From the NCBI GenBank assembly GCA_903905455.1, contig CAIVGN010000017.1:1-64000 (forward strand): a stretch of 64,000 nt of DNA, given 5' to 3'. Under the pieces are notes generated by a model that saw nothing but the letters and a program-made list of their open reading frames with translations, was not told the DNA's origin and did no database searches. Numbering within the stretch: the stretch's first letter is position 1; every line of letters begins with the position of its first letter. Source of the DNA: an uncultured Archangium sp. (lineage in GTDB: Bacteria > Myxococcota > Myxococcia > Myxococcales > Myxococcaceae). Positions 15,935-23,531 of the stretch are shown here, piece by piece. Made by a program: the position numbers and the translations under genes.

Positions 15935-16939
15935 ATGGACATCGCCGTGGTGGTGAACCTCAACGCGAAGAACGGGTCGGAACGCTTTGCCTCGCGGGCC
16001 CGCGTGGCGTTGCCCAGGTCCCGGGTGGTGGCGACGCGGACCCTCGAAGATCTCCACCGCTTCGTCGATGAATCGAAGAACCGCGACGCGCCGGGGCTGG
16101 TGCTCTCGGGTGGTGGTGACGGCACGGCCATCGGCCTGCTCGACGCCATGCGCGCGCGCGACGTCGCCTTCCCCCCGCTGGGGCTGGTGCCGCTGGGCAC
16201 GGGAAACGCCTGGGCCATCGGCACGAAGGCGCCGTCACCGCGCGGCGTGCTCGAGGTGATGTCGCGGCTCACGGCGCGCGGCGAGAAGACCGTGCCCACC
16301 ACCGACTTCTCGCTCATCGAGGTCGAGGGCCGGGTCACGCCCTTCGCCGGCGCCGGGTGGGACGCGGAGCTGCTCCACGACTACCGCGAACAGCGCGCCG
16401 CGACGCCCGAGCGCTTCCGTCGCTTCGTCGAAGGCGGCGGGGGGTACTTCTTCTCGCTCTTCGGGCGCACCATTCCGCGCAACCTCCGCGCGCACACGCG
16501 GCCGCAGGTGCGCGTGACGAACCTCGGCGCCCCGGCGCTGGGCGTCGACGCCGCGGGGAAGGTGATCGAGCTGCCTCACGGCGGGCCCGGCGAGGTGCTC
16601 TACGAAGGGCCGTACGGCGTGGCCGGCGCAGGCACCACCAAGGAGCTGGGCTTCGGCTTCCAGGCGCTGCACTTCGCGAGGACCATGCCCGGGCGCATGC
16701 ACGTGCGCGTGTACGCGGCGACGGCGGCCGAGGCGACGCGGCGCTTGCCCGACCTCTGGCGCGGGGTGCACCCCATCCCCCACAGCCACGACTACCTGCT
16801 GACCGCGTGCCGCATGGACTTCGACCGCGAGGTGCCGGTGGAGGTCGGCGGCGACGTCATCGGGCTGCGCAAGTCGGTCGAGTACCGCATCGCCAAGCAG
16901 GTGGTGTCCATCGTCGACTGGGCGAAGCTCAAGCGCTGA
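15935..16939 (+). CDS. diacylglycerol/sphingosine kinase-like protein
   Basis: About 334 residues. The N-terminus VVVNLNAKNGS and the catalytic loop VLSGGGDGTAIGLLDAM match the DAG-kinase catalytic domain (GGDGT), with GLVPLGTGNAWA as the following nucleotide-binding strand. These enzymes phosphorylate lipids such as diacylglycerol using ATP. The C-terminal half (GAGWDAELLHDYREQR, GFGFQALHFARTMPGRM) follows the family pattern. ATG 15935 is chosen because the kinase fold begins right there. It ends 27 bases before the convergent RNA methyltransferase gene. Confidence 0.87.
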   Translation: MDIAVVVNLNAKNGSERFASRARVALPRSRVVATRTLEDLHRFVDESKNRDAPGLVLSGGGDGTAIGLLDAMRARDVAFPPLGLVPLGTGNAWAIGTKAPSPRGVLEVMSRLTARGEKTVPTTDFSLIEVEGRVTPFAGAGWDAELLHDYREQRAATPERFRRFVEGGGGYFFSLFGRTIPRNLRAHTRPQVRVTNLGAPALGVDAAGKVIELPHGGPGEVLYEGPYGVAGAGTTKELGFGFQALHFARTMPGRMHVRVYAATAAEATRRLPDLWRGVHPIPHSHDYLLTACRMDFDREVPVEVGGDVIGLRKSVEYRIAKQVVSIVDWAKLKR

Positions 16940-16966
16940 TCCAGGCTCCCGGGACAGGGGCGCGGT

Positions 16967-17650
16967 TCACCACTCCCGGGCGAGCGCCCGCATCCACCGA
17001 GCCGCTTCGTCTTCGGTGAGCGCGGCGTTGCGCAGCGTGGTCATCAACTCCTCGACCGCCGACACGGGGAACTCGAAGGCGCGCATGCGCTCGATCAACT
17101 CGAGCCGCAGCCTCCGCAGCGCCGCGTCATCCGCGAGCACCCGGGAGGCGCCTCCCTCGGCACGCCCGCCACAGAACAACTCGTAGCCGTAGACCACGAC
17201 CGCCTGGGACAGGTTGAGCGAGGGCTGTTCTTCCGACGAGGGAATGAACGACACCGCGTGGCACTGCTCGAGGTCGTCGTTCTGCAGGCCGTTGGTCTCG
17301 GCCCCGAACACCAGCGCCCAGCGCGCGTCTCCGCGGGCCGCGACGTGGCGGACCAATTCACGCGGGGTCAGCCGGGGCCGGCCCTCGAACTCGCGCATGG
17401 TGGTGCCCACCACGAACGAACAATCAGCGACGGCCTCTTCGATGGTGTCGACCCGGCGCAGCGTGTCCACGAGCGCGTCGTTCTGGGAAGGCTCGCGGTG
17501 CTTGCTGAGCACCTCGCGCATGCCCTCGAGGTGCACCTTCGAAGACACCGCAACCCAGTCGACGAGGCCGAAGCCGCGCATCGAGCGGGCGATGGACACG
17601 AGGTTGTCGGCGTTGCGCGGTCGAACGAGGACGATGCGGGGCGCAGTCAC
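16967..17650 (-). CDS. trmJ: TrmJ-like tRNA/rRNA 2'-O-methyltransferase (SPOUT)
   Basis: A 227-residue SpoU/TrmH-family methyltransferase. The first strand IVLVRPRNADNLVSIARSM is motif 1 of the TrmJ type; motif 2 is LVFGAETNGLQNDDLEQC; motif 3 is EEQPSLNLSQAVVVYGYEL, containing the Asn and knot residues for SAM binding. The C-terminal extension (RMRAFEFPVSAVEELMTTLRN) also fits TrmJ, which methylates position 32 of tRNAs. In motif 1 the position usually occupied in 'PxNxGN' is 'PRNADN', so the exact RNA target is not certain. The gene stands alone on this strand. Confidence 0.85.
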   Translation of the reverse strand: MTAPRIVLVRPRNADNLVSIARSMRGFGLVDWVAVSSKVHLEGMREVLSKHREPSQNDALVDTLRRVDTIEEAVADCSFVVGTTMREFEGRPRLTPRELVRHVAARGDARWALVFGAETNGLQNDDLEQCHAVSFIPSSEEQPSLNLSQAVVVYGYELFCGGRAEGGASRVLADDAALRRLRLELIERMRAFEFPVSAVEELMTTLRNAALTEDEAARWMRALAREW

Positions 17651-17725
17651 GAGGCCTGCGCGCGTAGCAGGAACGCCGCCCTGGTCCGAACCCTTTGCGC
17701 AGGCCCGGACGCTCTCGACAGCCTC

Positions 17726-18004
17726 ATGTCGTGGCTCAAGTGGCTGCTGGGCAGGCTCAACGCGTTCATCACCGAGCTCGAGTACCGGGCCCGCATCGCG
17801 TCGCCCGTCGCCTTTGGTGGCGCCACGAAGCGCGTCTTCTTCCCCGGGTGCTCGCTGCCCGCGGCCGACCCCGAGCGGGTGGGTGTCAACCCCTCGACCG
17901 CGGCGCGGCTGTCACATGCCCCGTGGGCCGCGGCCTTCGATGTGTATGGTCCCGACGGGAAGCGCCTCGTGGGGTCGGTACCGTCGACCTCGTGTTGCGC
18001 GTGA
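17726..18004 (+). CDS. small hypothetical protein
   Basis: A possible 92-residue protein filling the gap between the methyltransferase gene and the phosphorylase gene. It starts with an amphipathic segment (MSWLKWLLGRLNAFITELEY) and contains a central strand-rich part (RVFFPGCSLPA) and a C-terminal VYGPDGKRLVGS. I recognise no family. It ends 18 bases before the next start, which is compatible with an operon. Coding bias resembles the neighbours, but the upstream region also carries a long spurious open frame, so confidence is moderate. Confidence 0.45.
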   Translation: MSWLKWLLGRLNAFITELEYRARIASPVAFGGATKRVFFPGCSLPAADPERVGVNPSTAARLSHAPWAAAFDVYGPDGKRLVGSVPSTSCCA

Positions 18005-18022
18005 CACGAGAGGATCCAGGAC

Positions 18023-18910
18023 ATGGCGCAGGGTCGCGTAGGCATCATCGGAGGCAGCGGGTTGGGCCAGGCGTTGGGCAGCCTGCTGACGCACAGCGAA
18101 TCGAAGGAAGTCGAGACGCCCTTCGGCCGCCCCTCGGCGCCCATCCTCACCGGGGAGATCGCCGGGGTGCCCGTCGCGCTGCTGCCGCGCCACGGCCACG
18201 GTCACGTGTACAACCCCTCGGTGGTGCCGTACCGCGCCAACCTCTTCGCGCTCAAGACGCTGGGGGTGACGCACCTGCTCACCACCTCGGCCGTCGGCAG
18301 CCTGCGCGAAGAGATCGCCCCGCGCGATCTCGTGGTGCCGGACCAGGTCATCGACCGCACCCATCGCCGCGCGTCGACCTTCTTCGACGACCTCGTGGTG
18401 CACGTCGAGCTCGCGAACCCGTGGTGCTCGCACCTGCGAGAGGACCTGCTCGTCGCGGCACGGCAGACCTCCAGCACGGTGCACGAGGGCGGCACGCTGG
18501 TGGTGATGGAAGGCCCGCAGTTCTCGACCCGCGCCGAGAGCGAGCTGCACCGCAGCTGGGGCGCGAACCTCATCGGCATGACCTCGCAGCCCGAGGCGAA
18601 GCTCGCGCGCGAAGCCGAGCTGTGTTGCGCGACGCTGCTGCTCCCCACCGACTACGACTGCTGGCGCCCGCACAAGGGCGAGCTCGATCGTCACGAGCTG
18701 CTGCGGGAGATCATCGGCAACCTCGAGGCGGCCACGCACCGGGCGCTGGAGACGCTCAAGCGTGCGCTCCCGCTGGTGGCCGCGCGCTTCGACACCCCGT
18801 GCAGTTGCCAGAGCGCGCTGGAGCTCGGCGTGTGGTCCGAGCGCAGCCGCATCGACCCCAAGCAACTCGAGCGCCTCACGCCGTTGCTCGGCCGCGCCCT
18901 CAAGTACTGA
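18023..18910 (+). CDS. mtnP: S-methyl-5'-thioadenosine phosphorylase
   Basis: A 295-residue PNP/MTAP-family phosphorylase. It shows VGIIGGSGLGQ at the phosphate site, LPRHGHGHVYNPSVVPYRANL, LTTSAVGSLREEIAP, VVMEGPQFSTRAES with the Glu-Met region for the ribose, NLIGMTSQPEAKLAREAEL and the base-site LLPTDYDCW. It cleaves methylthioadenosine, the by-product of polyamine and radical SAM chemistry, into adenine and methylthioribose-1-phosphate. Asp in the TDYD motif favours 6-aminopurines, i.e. MTA over inosine. The ATG follows AGGATCCAGGAC. It lies upstream of the Cys-rich/radical SAM cluster, which may be coincidence. Confidence 0.9.
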   Translation: MAQGRVGIIGGSGLGQALGSLLTHSESKEVETPFGRPSAPILTGEIAGVPVALLPRHGHGHVYNPSVVPYRANLFALKTLGVTHLLTTSAVGSLREEIAPRDLVVPDQVIDRTHRRASTFFDDLVVHVELANPWCSHLREDLLVAARQTSSTVHEGGTLVVMEGPQFSTRAESELHRSWGANLIGMTSQPEAKLAREAELCCATLLLPTDYDCWRPHKGELDRHELLREIIGNLEAATHRALETLKRALPLVAARFDTPCSCQSALELGVWSERSRIDPKQLERLTPLLGRALKY

Positions 18911-18947
18911 CGCGAACCGCGAGCGACTCCCTCGGGCTCCCAGCCGC

Positions 18948-19961
18948 ATGGTGACCACGCCCCATGTCAGCGGCTGCCTGTCGTGCGGCGCCGAGCTCGC
19001 GTACCTCGAGTGCGCCGCATCCATGGTGTGCGAGGGCTGCGGGCGAACGCACCAGAGCAACGCGCGCTGCCTGGCGGGGCACTTCTTCTGTGACGTGTGC
19101 CACTCCGGCGAGACGGTGGAGGTCATCGAGCGGCTGTGCCTCGACTCGACCCAGACCGACCCCGTGGCCATCACCCTTTCGGCCATGCGTCACCCGAAGG
19201 TGAAGATGCACGGCGCCGAGCACCACTACCTCGCCCCGGCGGCGCTGCTCGCGGCCTACTGCAACCAGCGCGGGGAGCCCCTCGAGCGCAAGGCCTCGCT
19301 GCTCGCCGAGGCGAAGAAGCGGGCGGCGCAGGTGCCCGGGGGCACATGTGGCTTCTGGGGTGCCTGCGGGGCCGCCATCGGCAGCGGCATCTTCGTGAGC
19401 CTCGTCACCGGCGCCACGCCGCGCTCGAAGGAGCCGTGGGCCCTGGCCCAGGCGATGACCTCCGAGGTGCTGGGCGTCTACGCGAAGCTCGGCGGCCCGC
19501 GCTGCTGCAAGCGCAACACCTGGGTGGCCACGCTCGCGGCGGCGAAGTTCGCGCGCCAGCGCCTCGACACGCCGATGCGCGCGAAGGGCGCCCGCTGCGA
19601 GTTCAGCGCGCTGAACCCCGACTGCCACAAGCACGAGTGCCCGTTTCACCCGCGCCCCGGGCCTGACGCGGACGCCCGCGCCCTCGAGTCGCTCGAGCTT
19701 GCGCTGCTGGGCATAGAAGATGAGTTCTTCAACGCGGTTGCGCTTCTGGTGCTCGGGGGTGAAGGGCGAAGCGTCGGCCACGCGCATCACCTCGGCGCGC
19801 TCCGGTTCGAGGTAGCTCGACACGTCCTTCGTCAGATCCGGCCGGGTCAAGGTGGGGCAATCGGCCGGCATGCGCGAACAGTCACCCCGAAAGGCGGCCG
19901 CGGTGTGACAGGTGGCGCACCCGTAGAGGTGTTCGTTCGTCATCGGCATCGCGTGCGTTGA
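18948..19961 (+). CDS. DUF5714-like Cys-rich protein with chimeric C-terminus
   Basis: The first ~235 residues match a zinc/metal-binding DUF5714-type protein: GCLSCGAELAYLEC, VCEGCGRTHQSN, CDVCHSGE, then GGTCGFWGACGAAIGSG and CEFSALNPDCHKHECPFHP, where the family normally ends. The frame then continues for about 100 residues that are exactly the antisense of a DUF1847-like fragment on the other strand. This indicates a deletion that removed this gene's stop and the end of the convergent gene. The tail is probably meaningless sequence. The gene lies directly upstream of an ArsM-like methyltransferase, peptide and radical SAM cluster. Its function is unknown. Confidence 0.75.
   Translation: MVTTPHVSGCLSCGAELAYLECAASMVCEGCGRTHQSNARCLAGHFFCDVCHSGETVEVIERLCLDSTQTDPVAITLSAMRHPKVKMHGAEHHYLAPAALLAAYCNQRGEPLERKASLLAEAKKRAAQVPGGTCGFWGACGAAIGSGIFVSLVTGATPRSKEPWALAQAMTSEVLGVYAKLGGPRCCKRNTWVATLAAAKFARQRLDTPMRAKGARCEFSALNPDCHKHECPFHPRPGPDADARALESLELALLGIEDEFFNAVALLVLGGEGRSVGHAHHLGALRFEVARHVLRQIRPGQGGAIGRHARTVTPKGGRGVTGGAPVEVFVRHRHRVR
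19690..19949 (-). pseudogene. DUF1847-like gene fragment (N-terminal part only)
   Basis: Reading from ATG 19949 the minus strand encodes HLYGCATCHTAAAFRGDC, then MPADCPTLT and NRVEELIFYAQQRKLE. This is the pattern of the start of DUF1847 proteins (Cys-rich N-terminus followed by an R-x-E-E-hhh-F-A helix). The family normally continues with a Gly-Ile-Ala-Phe-Cys strand and more than 100 further residues; here the sequence runs straight into the antisense of the DUF5714-like gene near 19690. So the gene is truncated at its 3' end. It diverges from the methyltransferase gene. Family assignment is from memory of the motif. Confidence 0.55.
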
Positions 19962-20034
19962 GAGCAGCGGAGCGGGTGAACGGTTCGCTTCGACGCAGGT
20001 GAACCGAACGCGGTGGGCGTCGGCTCCAAAGCCC

Positions 20035-20682
20035 GTGACCTCCTCCGTCAGTCCCGCCATCCAGCAGCGCTACGGCGTCCTCGCGACGCAGCCCGGCAGC
20101 CTCTCGTGTGGAGGCGCCGCGACTTCGTGTGAGGCCACGCCGGGTCAGACCTGTGTCGATCTCGGCTGCGGGCGGGGTCGCGACGTGCTGGTGCTGGCCC
20201 AGAAGGTCGGCCCGTACGGTCACGTGTTCGGCATCGATGGCTCGCCGGCCATGGTGGAGGCCGCCCAGTCCCTGGCGCGGGAAGCGGGCCTGCGCAACGT
20301 CACCATTCGCGAGTCGTCGCTGGAGGCGCTCTCGCTGGCCGACGCCTCGGTGGACTGGGTGGTGTCGAACTGCGCCCTGAACCACGCGCGCGACAAGGCC
20401 CGCGTGTGGAGCGAGATCGCGCGCGTCCTCACGCCGGGCGGCCGCTTCCTCGTCAGCGACATCTACGCGGTCGAGGCCATCGCCGAGGAGCACCGCAACG
20501 ACCCCGTCGCCGTGGCCGAGTGCTGGGCCGGCGCCGAGACCCGGCCGGAGTACCTGGCCCACGTCGCCGCCGCCGGCTTCGATCAGGTCGAGGTCACCTC
20601 CGAGCGCGCCCCGTACCGCAAGCAGCACGCGCTGCTGGCGAGCTTCACGCTGTCTGGCCGCAAGACCGCCCACGCCCGCTGA
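20035..20682 (+). CDS. ArsM-like SAM-dependent methyltransferase
   Basis: About 215 residues. The motif CVDLGCGRGRDVLVLAQKVG is the SAM site, followed by FGIDGSPAMVEAA and VDWVVSNCALNHARDKARV, which closely follows the arsenite methyltransferase pattern (SNCVINL-x-DK). A further Cys in AECWAGAETRPEYL sits where ArsM enzymes have a metalloid-binding Cys; the second classical C-terminal Cys is not seen, so arsenic methylation is not assured. Upstream cysteines SLSCGGAATSC are also present. GTG 20035 is preferred; GTG 19999 is an alternative. The adjacent Cys-rich peptide is a possible substrate or metal carrier, which is inference. Confidence 0.8.
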   Translation: MTSSVSPAIQQRYGVLATQPGSLSCGGAATSCEATPGQTCVDLGCGRGRDVLVLAQKVGPYGHVFGIDGSPAMVEAAQSLAREAGLRNVTIRESSLEALSLADASVDWVVSNCALNHARDKARVWSEIARVLTPGGRFLVSDIYAVEAIAEEHRNDPVAVAECWAGAETRPEYLAHVAAAGFDQVEVTSERAPYRKQHALLASFTLSGRKTAHAR

Positions 20683-20704
20683 ACGGGGCGCGGAGCCCAC
20701 GTCG

Positions 20705-20713
20705 AGGAGGTGA
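20705..20713 (+). promoter_or_regulatory. perfect Shine-Dalgarno sequence for the Cys-rich peptide gene
   Basis: AGGAGGTGA lies six bases before ATG 20720, a nine-base match to the usual 16S rRNA 3' end (recalled consensus). Few other genes in this window show a comparable site; most rely on overlaps or weak GGAG-type sequences. It strongly supports real and high translation of a peptide of only 36 codons. Confidence 0.8.
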
Positions 20714-20719
20714 ATCACC

Positions 20720-20830
20720 ATGAAGTCGCTCATCAAGAAGCCCGCAACCGCCTGCTGCGCCCCCTCGCAAGAGAAGGTCGCGCAGTGCTGCGCGAAGGTC
20801 TCGAAGAACGTCGCCGGCTGTCACGACTGA
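20720..20830 (+). CDS. Cys-rich peptide, putative RiPP precursor
   Basis: A 36-residue peptide that starts MKSLIKKPATACCAPS and then carries AQCCAKVSKNVAGCHD at the C-terminus. It has five cysteines arranged as CC, ten residues later CC, then a single Cys three residues from the end. The N-terminus is Lys-rich and could act as a short leader; the C-terminal two thirds could be the core. It follows the ArsM-like methyltransferase gene and lies 73 bases before a radical SAM/SPASM gene, the usual layout for a modified peptide. The near-perfect ribosome-binding site supports translation. Alternatives are a small metallothionein-like metal binder or metallochaperone. Confidence 0.72.
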   Translation: MKSLIKKPATACCAPSQEKVAQCCAKVSKNVAGCHD

Positions 20831-20903
20831 CGTCGCCTTGAACACCCCGCGGGGCCCGGCTCGCCAACGGGTCGGTCCCGCATCTTTCCCCCGCAGGAGC
20901 CCC

Positions 20904-22214
20904 ATGCAGCCTTCCAAGCACAACATCCTCACCCAGGTGGCGGGCAGCGAGTCGTGGCTGCTGGTGAACCTGCTCGCTGGCCAGGCCGATCTCCTCGACG
21001 CCGACACCGCGGCCCGCTTTCAACGCGGCGAGCTGCTCGATCCCGAGGCCTTCGCCGCCAAGGGCTACCTCGTCGAACCGGCGGAAGAGGCGCGTCGCTA
21101 CGCGGCCGCGAAGGAGAAGTTCGCCGAAGGGCAGAAGGACGACGAGGTGCAGCTGTTCTTCGTGCCCTCGTACGCCTGCAACTTCGGCTGTTCGTATTGT
21201 TTCCAGGACGAGTACGCGCCGCAGAAGACCCACGACCCCGACGCGGTCATCGACGCGTTCTTCTCGTACGTCGACGACACCTTCGCCGGGCGCCGCAAGT
21301 ACGTGACGCTGTTCGGCGGCGAGCCGCTGCTCGACACCCCGAAGAACCGTCACGTCGTCGAGAAGTTGATCGAGGGCACGAAGGCGCGCGGCCTCGACCT
21401 GGCGATCATCACCAACGGCTATTCGCTCGAGAGCTACGTGCCGCTGCTGCAGACCGGGCGCATTCGCGAGGTGCAGGTGACCCTCGATGGGCCGCGCGCG
21501 ATGCACGACCAGCGACGCTCCCTCAAGGGCGGGGGCCCCACGTTCGACCGCGTGGTGGAGGGCATCAACGCGGCGCTCGAAGGCGGCCTCACCGTCAACC
21601 TGCGCGCGGTGCTCGACAAGGAGAACCTCGGCGGCTTCGGCGAACTCGCGCACTTCGCCATTGCCCAGGGGTGGACGGAGAACAGGCGCTTCAAGACGCA
21701 GGTCGGTCGCAACTACGAGCTGCACCACTGCCAGACGAACAACACCCGGCTCTACACGCGGCTCTCGCTCTGGGAGGACATGTACGAGCTCATCCAGGCC
21801 GACCCGGAGATCCTGCGCTTCTACCGGCCCGCGTACTCGGTCTCGCGCTTCCTCTTCGACGAGGGGCAGCTCCCCGAGCCGCTGTTCGATTCGTGCCCGG
21901 CCACCAAGACCGAGTGGGCCTTCGACGCCACCGGCTCGATCTACCCGTGCACCGCGAACGTGGGCAAAGACGCCGAAGAGATCGGCACCTTCTTCCCCAC
22001 CCGCACCTTGAAGGCCGACGAGGTCAGCGACTGGTCCGGCCGCGACGTCACCAGCATCTCGAGCTGCAGCAGTTGTTCGAACCAGCTCGCCTGTGGCGGT
22101 GGTTGCGGCGCGGTGTCCAGGAGCTGGAAGGGCACCATTCGCGCGTCCGACTGCCGGCCGGTGAAGGAGTTGCTCGGCATGGGCTGCGCCCTCTACGGCC
22201 AGCGAGAACTCTGA
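20904..22214 (+). CDS. radical SAM/SPASM peptide maturase
   Basis: A 436-residue enzyme. Residues 1-80 form an N-terminal domain common to peptide-modifying SPASM enzymes (HNILTQVAGSESWLLVNLLAG, then KGYLVEP). Cys92, Cys96 and Cys99 (CNFGCSYCFQD) bind the SAM cluster; TLFGGEPLLD is the GGE motif. The SPASM region has CPATKTEWAFDATGSIYPC, then SSCSSCSNQLACGGGCG and DCRPVKELLGMGC, enough cysteines for two auxiliary 4Fe-4S clusters. Such enzymes cross-link or epimerise residues in ribosomal peptides. ATG 20904 follows CAGGAG. The adjacent Cys-rich 36-residue peptide is the obvious candidate substrate. Confidence 0.88.
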   Translation: MQPSKHNILTQVAGSESWLLVNLLAGQADLLDADTAARFQRGELLDPEAFAAKGYLVEPAEEARRYAAAKEKFAEGQKDDEVQLFFVPSYACNFGCSYCFQDEYAPQKTHDPDAVIDAFFSYVDDTFAGRRKYVTLFGGEPLLDTPKNRHVVEKLIEGTKARGLDLAIITNGYSLESYVPLLQTGRIREVQVTLDGPRAMHDQRRSLKGGGPTFDRVVEGINAALEGGLTVNLRAVLDKENLGGFGELAHFAIAQGWTENRRFKTQVGRNYELHHCQTNNTRLYTRLSLWEDMYELIQADPEILRFYRPAYSVSRFLFDEGQLPEPLFDSCPATKTEWAFDATGSIYPCTANVGKDAEEIGTFFPTRTLKADEVSDWSGRDVTSISSCSSCSNQLACGGGCGAVSRSWKGTIRASDCRPVKELLGMGCALYGQREL

Positions 22215-22241
22215 AAGCAGCAGCACCCCGAAGGAGCCACC

Positions 22242-23531
22242 ATGTCCGACGCCGTTCGTGAAATCACCGCCGCCGAGTTTCCCGCGGTGCTCGCCTCGAA
22301 GAAGAAGGTGGTGGTCGACTTCTATTCGAGCGAGTGCCCGCCCTGCGAAGCGCTCGCGCCCAAGTACGAGGCCGTCGCCGGGCTGTTCCGCGAAGACGTC
22401 GAGTTCGTGAAGGTGTTCCGCCAGCAGAACCGGGAGCTGGCCACCGAGCTGGGAGTGAAGGGATCCCCCACGGTGCTCTTCTTCGAGAACGGGAAGGAGG
22501 TCAGCCCGCGGTTGACCGCCGCCATCAAGCGCTCCGAGCTGCTGCAAGGCCTCCACGCGCTGGTGCCCGGACCGCGCTTCGAGACCCTCAAGGCGCAGGC
22601 GAAGACGAGCCACACCGAGGCCGACGTGCTGATCCTCGGGGCCGGCCCGGCGGGCGTCACGGCGGGCATCTACTGCGCGCAGGCAAGGCTCAACACGGTG
22701 ATGGTGGACCTGGGCCTGGGCGGCGGCAACGTGGCCACCACGCACCAGGTCTCGAACTTCCCCGGCTTCCCCAGGGCCATGCCCGGGTACCTGTTGGCGG
22801 ATCACCTGGTCGAGCAGGCGAAGCTCGCCGGCGTGCACCCGCGGCTCGCGGCCGAGGTGACGAGCATCGACCTCGAGAAGAAGACCGTGGTGCTCGACGG
22901 GCTCGAGACCATCGTCGCCAAGCGGCTGATCATCGCCACCGGTTCGACCCCGCGCATCATCGGGGTCAAGGGCGAGCGCGAGTTCAAGGGCAAGGGCGTG
23001 TCGTACTGCGCGACCTGCGACGCCAAGTACTACGAGGGCAAGCACGTGGTGGTCATCGGCGGCGGCAACTCGGCCGTCGAGGAGTCGCTGTTCATCGCGC
23101 GGTTCGCCGCGAACATCACCATCGTCAACCAGTTCCCCACGCTCCAGGCCAACCAGCACGCGCAGGCCCAGGCGAAGGCCGAACCGAAGATCGAGTTCCG
23201 CCTCTCGACCCAGCCCCGCGAGTTCCTCTCCCGGGGAGGGAAGGGCGTGGACGGGGTGCTGGTGGAGGACCTCGCGACGCACGAGCAGTACGTCCTGGAC
23301 TGCGACGGGGTGTTCGTCTTCGCCGGCATGGTGCCCAACCTCGAGCTGCTCGAGGGGCGCTTCAAGCTCGACAGCTGGGGCTACATCGCGGTCGACGACG
23401 AGATGCGCACCAACGTGCCCGGGGTGTTCGCCGCCGGTGACGTGGCCACCAAGAAGTTCCGGCAGATCACCACCGCGGTCGCCGACGGCACCATCGCCTC
23501 GATGGCCCTGGCCAAAGAGCTGACGGTGTGA
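22242..23531 (+). CDS. thioredoxin-thioredoxin reductase fusion
   Basis: A 429-residue two-domain protein. Residues 1-105 are a thioredoxin with active site CPPC at Cys32/Cys35 and the cis-Pro loop GSPTVLFF. From about residue 125 it is a low-molecular-weight thioredoxin reductase: VLILGAGPAGVTAGIYCAQA for FAD, then CATC as the redox disulfide, VVVIGGGNSAVEESL for NADPH and VFAAGDVATKKFRQI at the C-terminus. It would pass electrons from NADPH to a disulfide substrate in one polypeptide. An AAGGAG site precedes the ATG. Its stop overlaps the OPT transporter start (GTGTGA). In this cluster it may keep the Cys-rich peptide or its partners reduced. Confidence 0.9.
   Translation: MSDAVREITAAEFPAVLASKKKVVVDFYSSECPPCEALAPKYEAVAGLFREDVEFVKVFRQQNRELATELGVKGSPTVLFFENGKEVSPRLTAAIKRSELLQGLHALVPGPRFETLKAQAKTSHTEADVLILGAGPAGVTAGIYCAQARLNTVMVDLGLGGGNVATTHQVSNFPGFPRAMPGYLLADHLVEQAKLAGVHPRLAAEVTSIDLEKKTVVLDGLETIVAKRLIIATGSTPRIIGVKGEREFKGKGVSYCATCDAKYYEGKHVVVIGGGNSAVEESLFIARFAANITIVNQFPTLQANQHAQAQAKAEPKIEFRLSTQPREFLSRGGKGVDGVLVEDLATHEQYVLDCDGVFVFAGMVPNLELLEGRFKLDSWGYIAVDDEMRTNVPGVFAAGDVATKKFRQITTAVADGTIASMALAKELTV

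Noticed and set aside
17258-17725. Upstream extension of the small gene at 17726
   Set aside because: This part is antisense to the trmJ-like gene and has no protein-like features.
20733-23282. A very long open frame on the minus strand across the radical SAM and reductase genes
   Set aside because: It is antisense to two clearly conserved genes, has no family-like motif and is explained by high GC bias at third positions.
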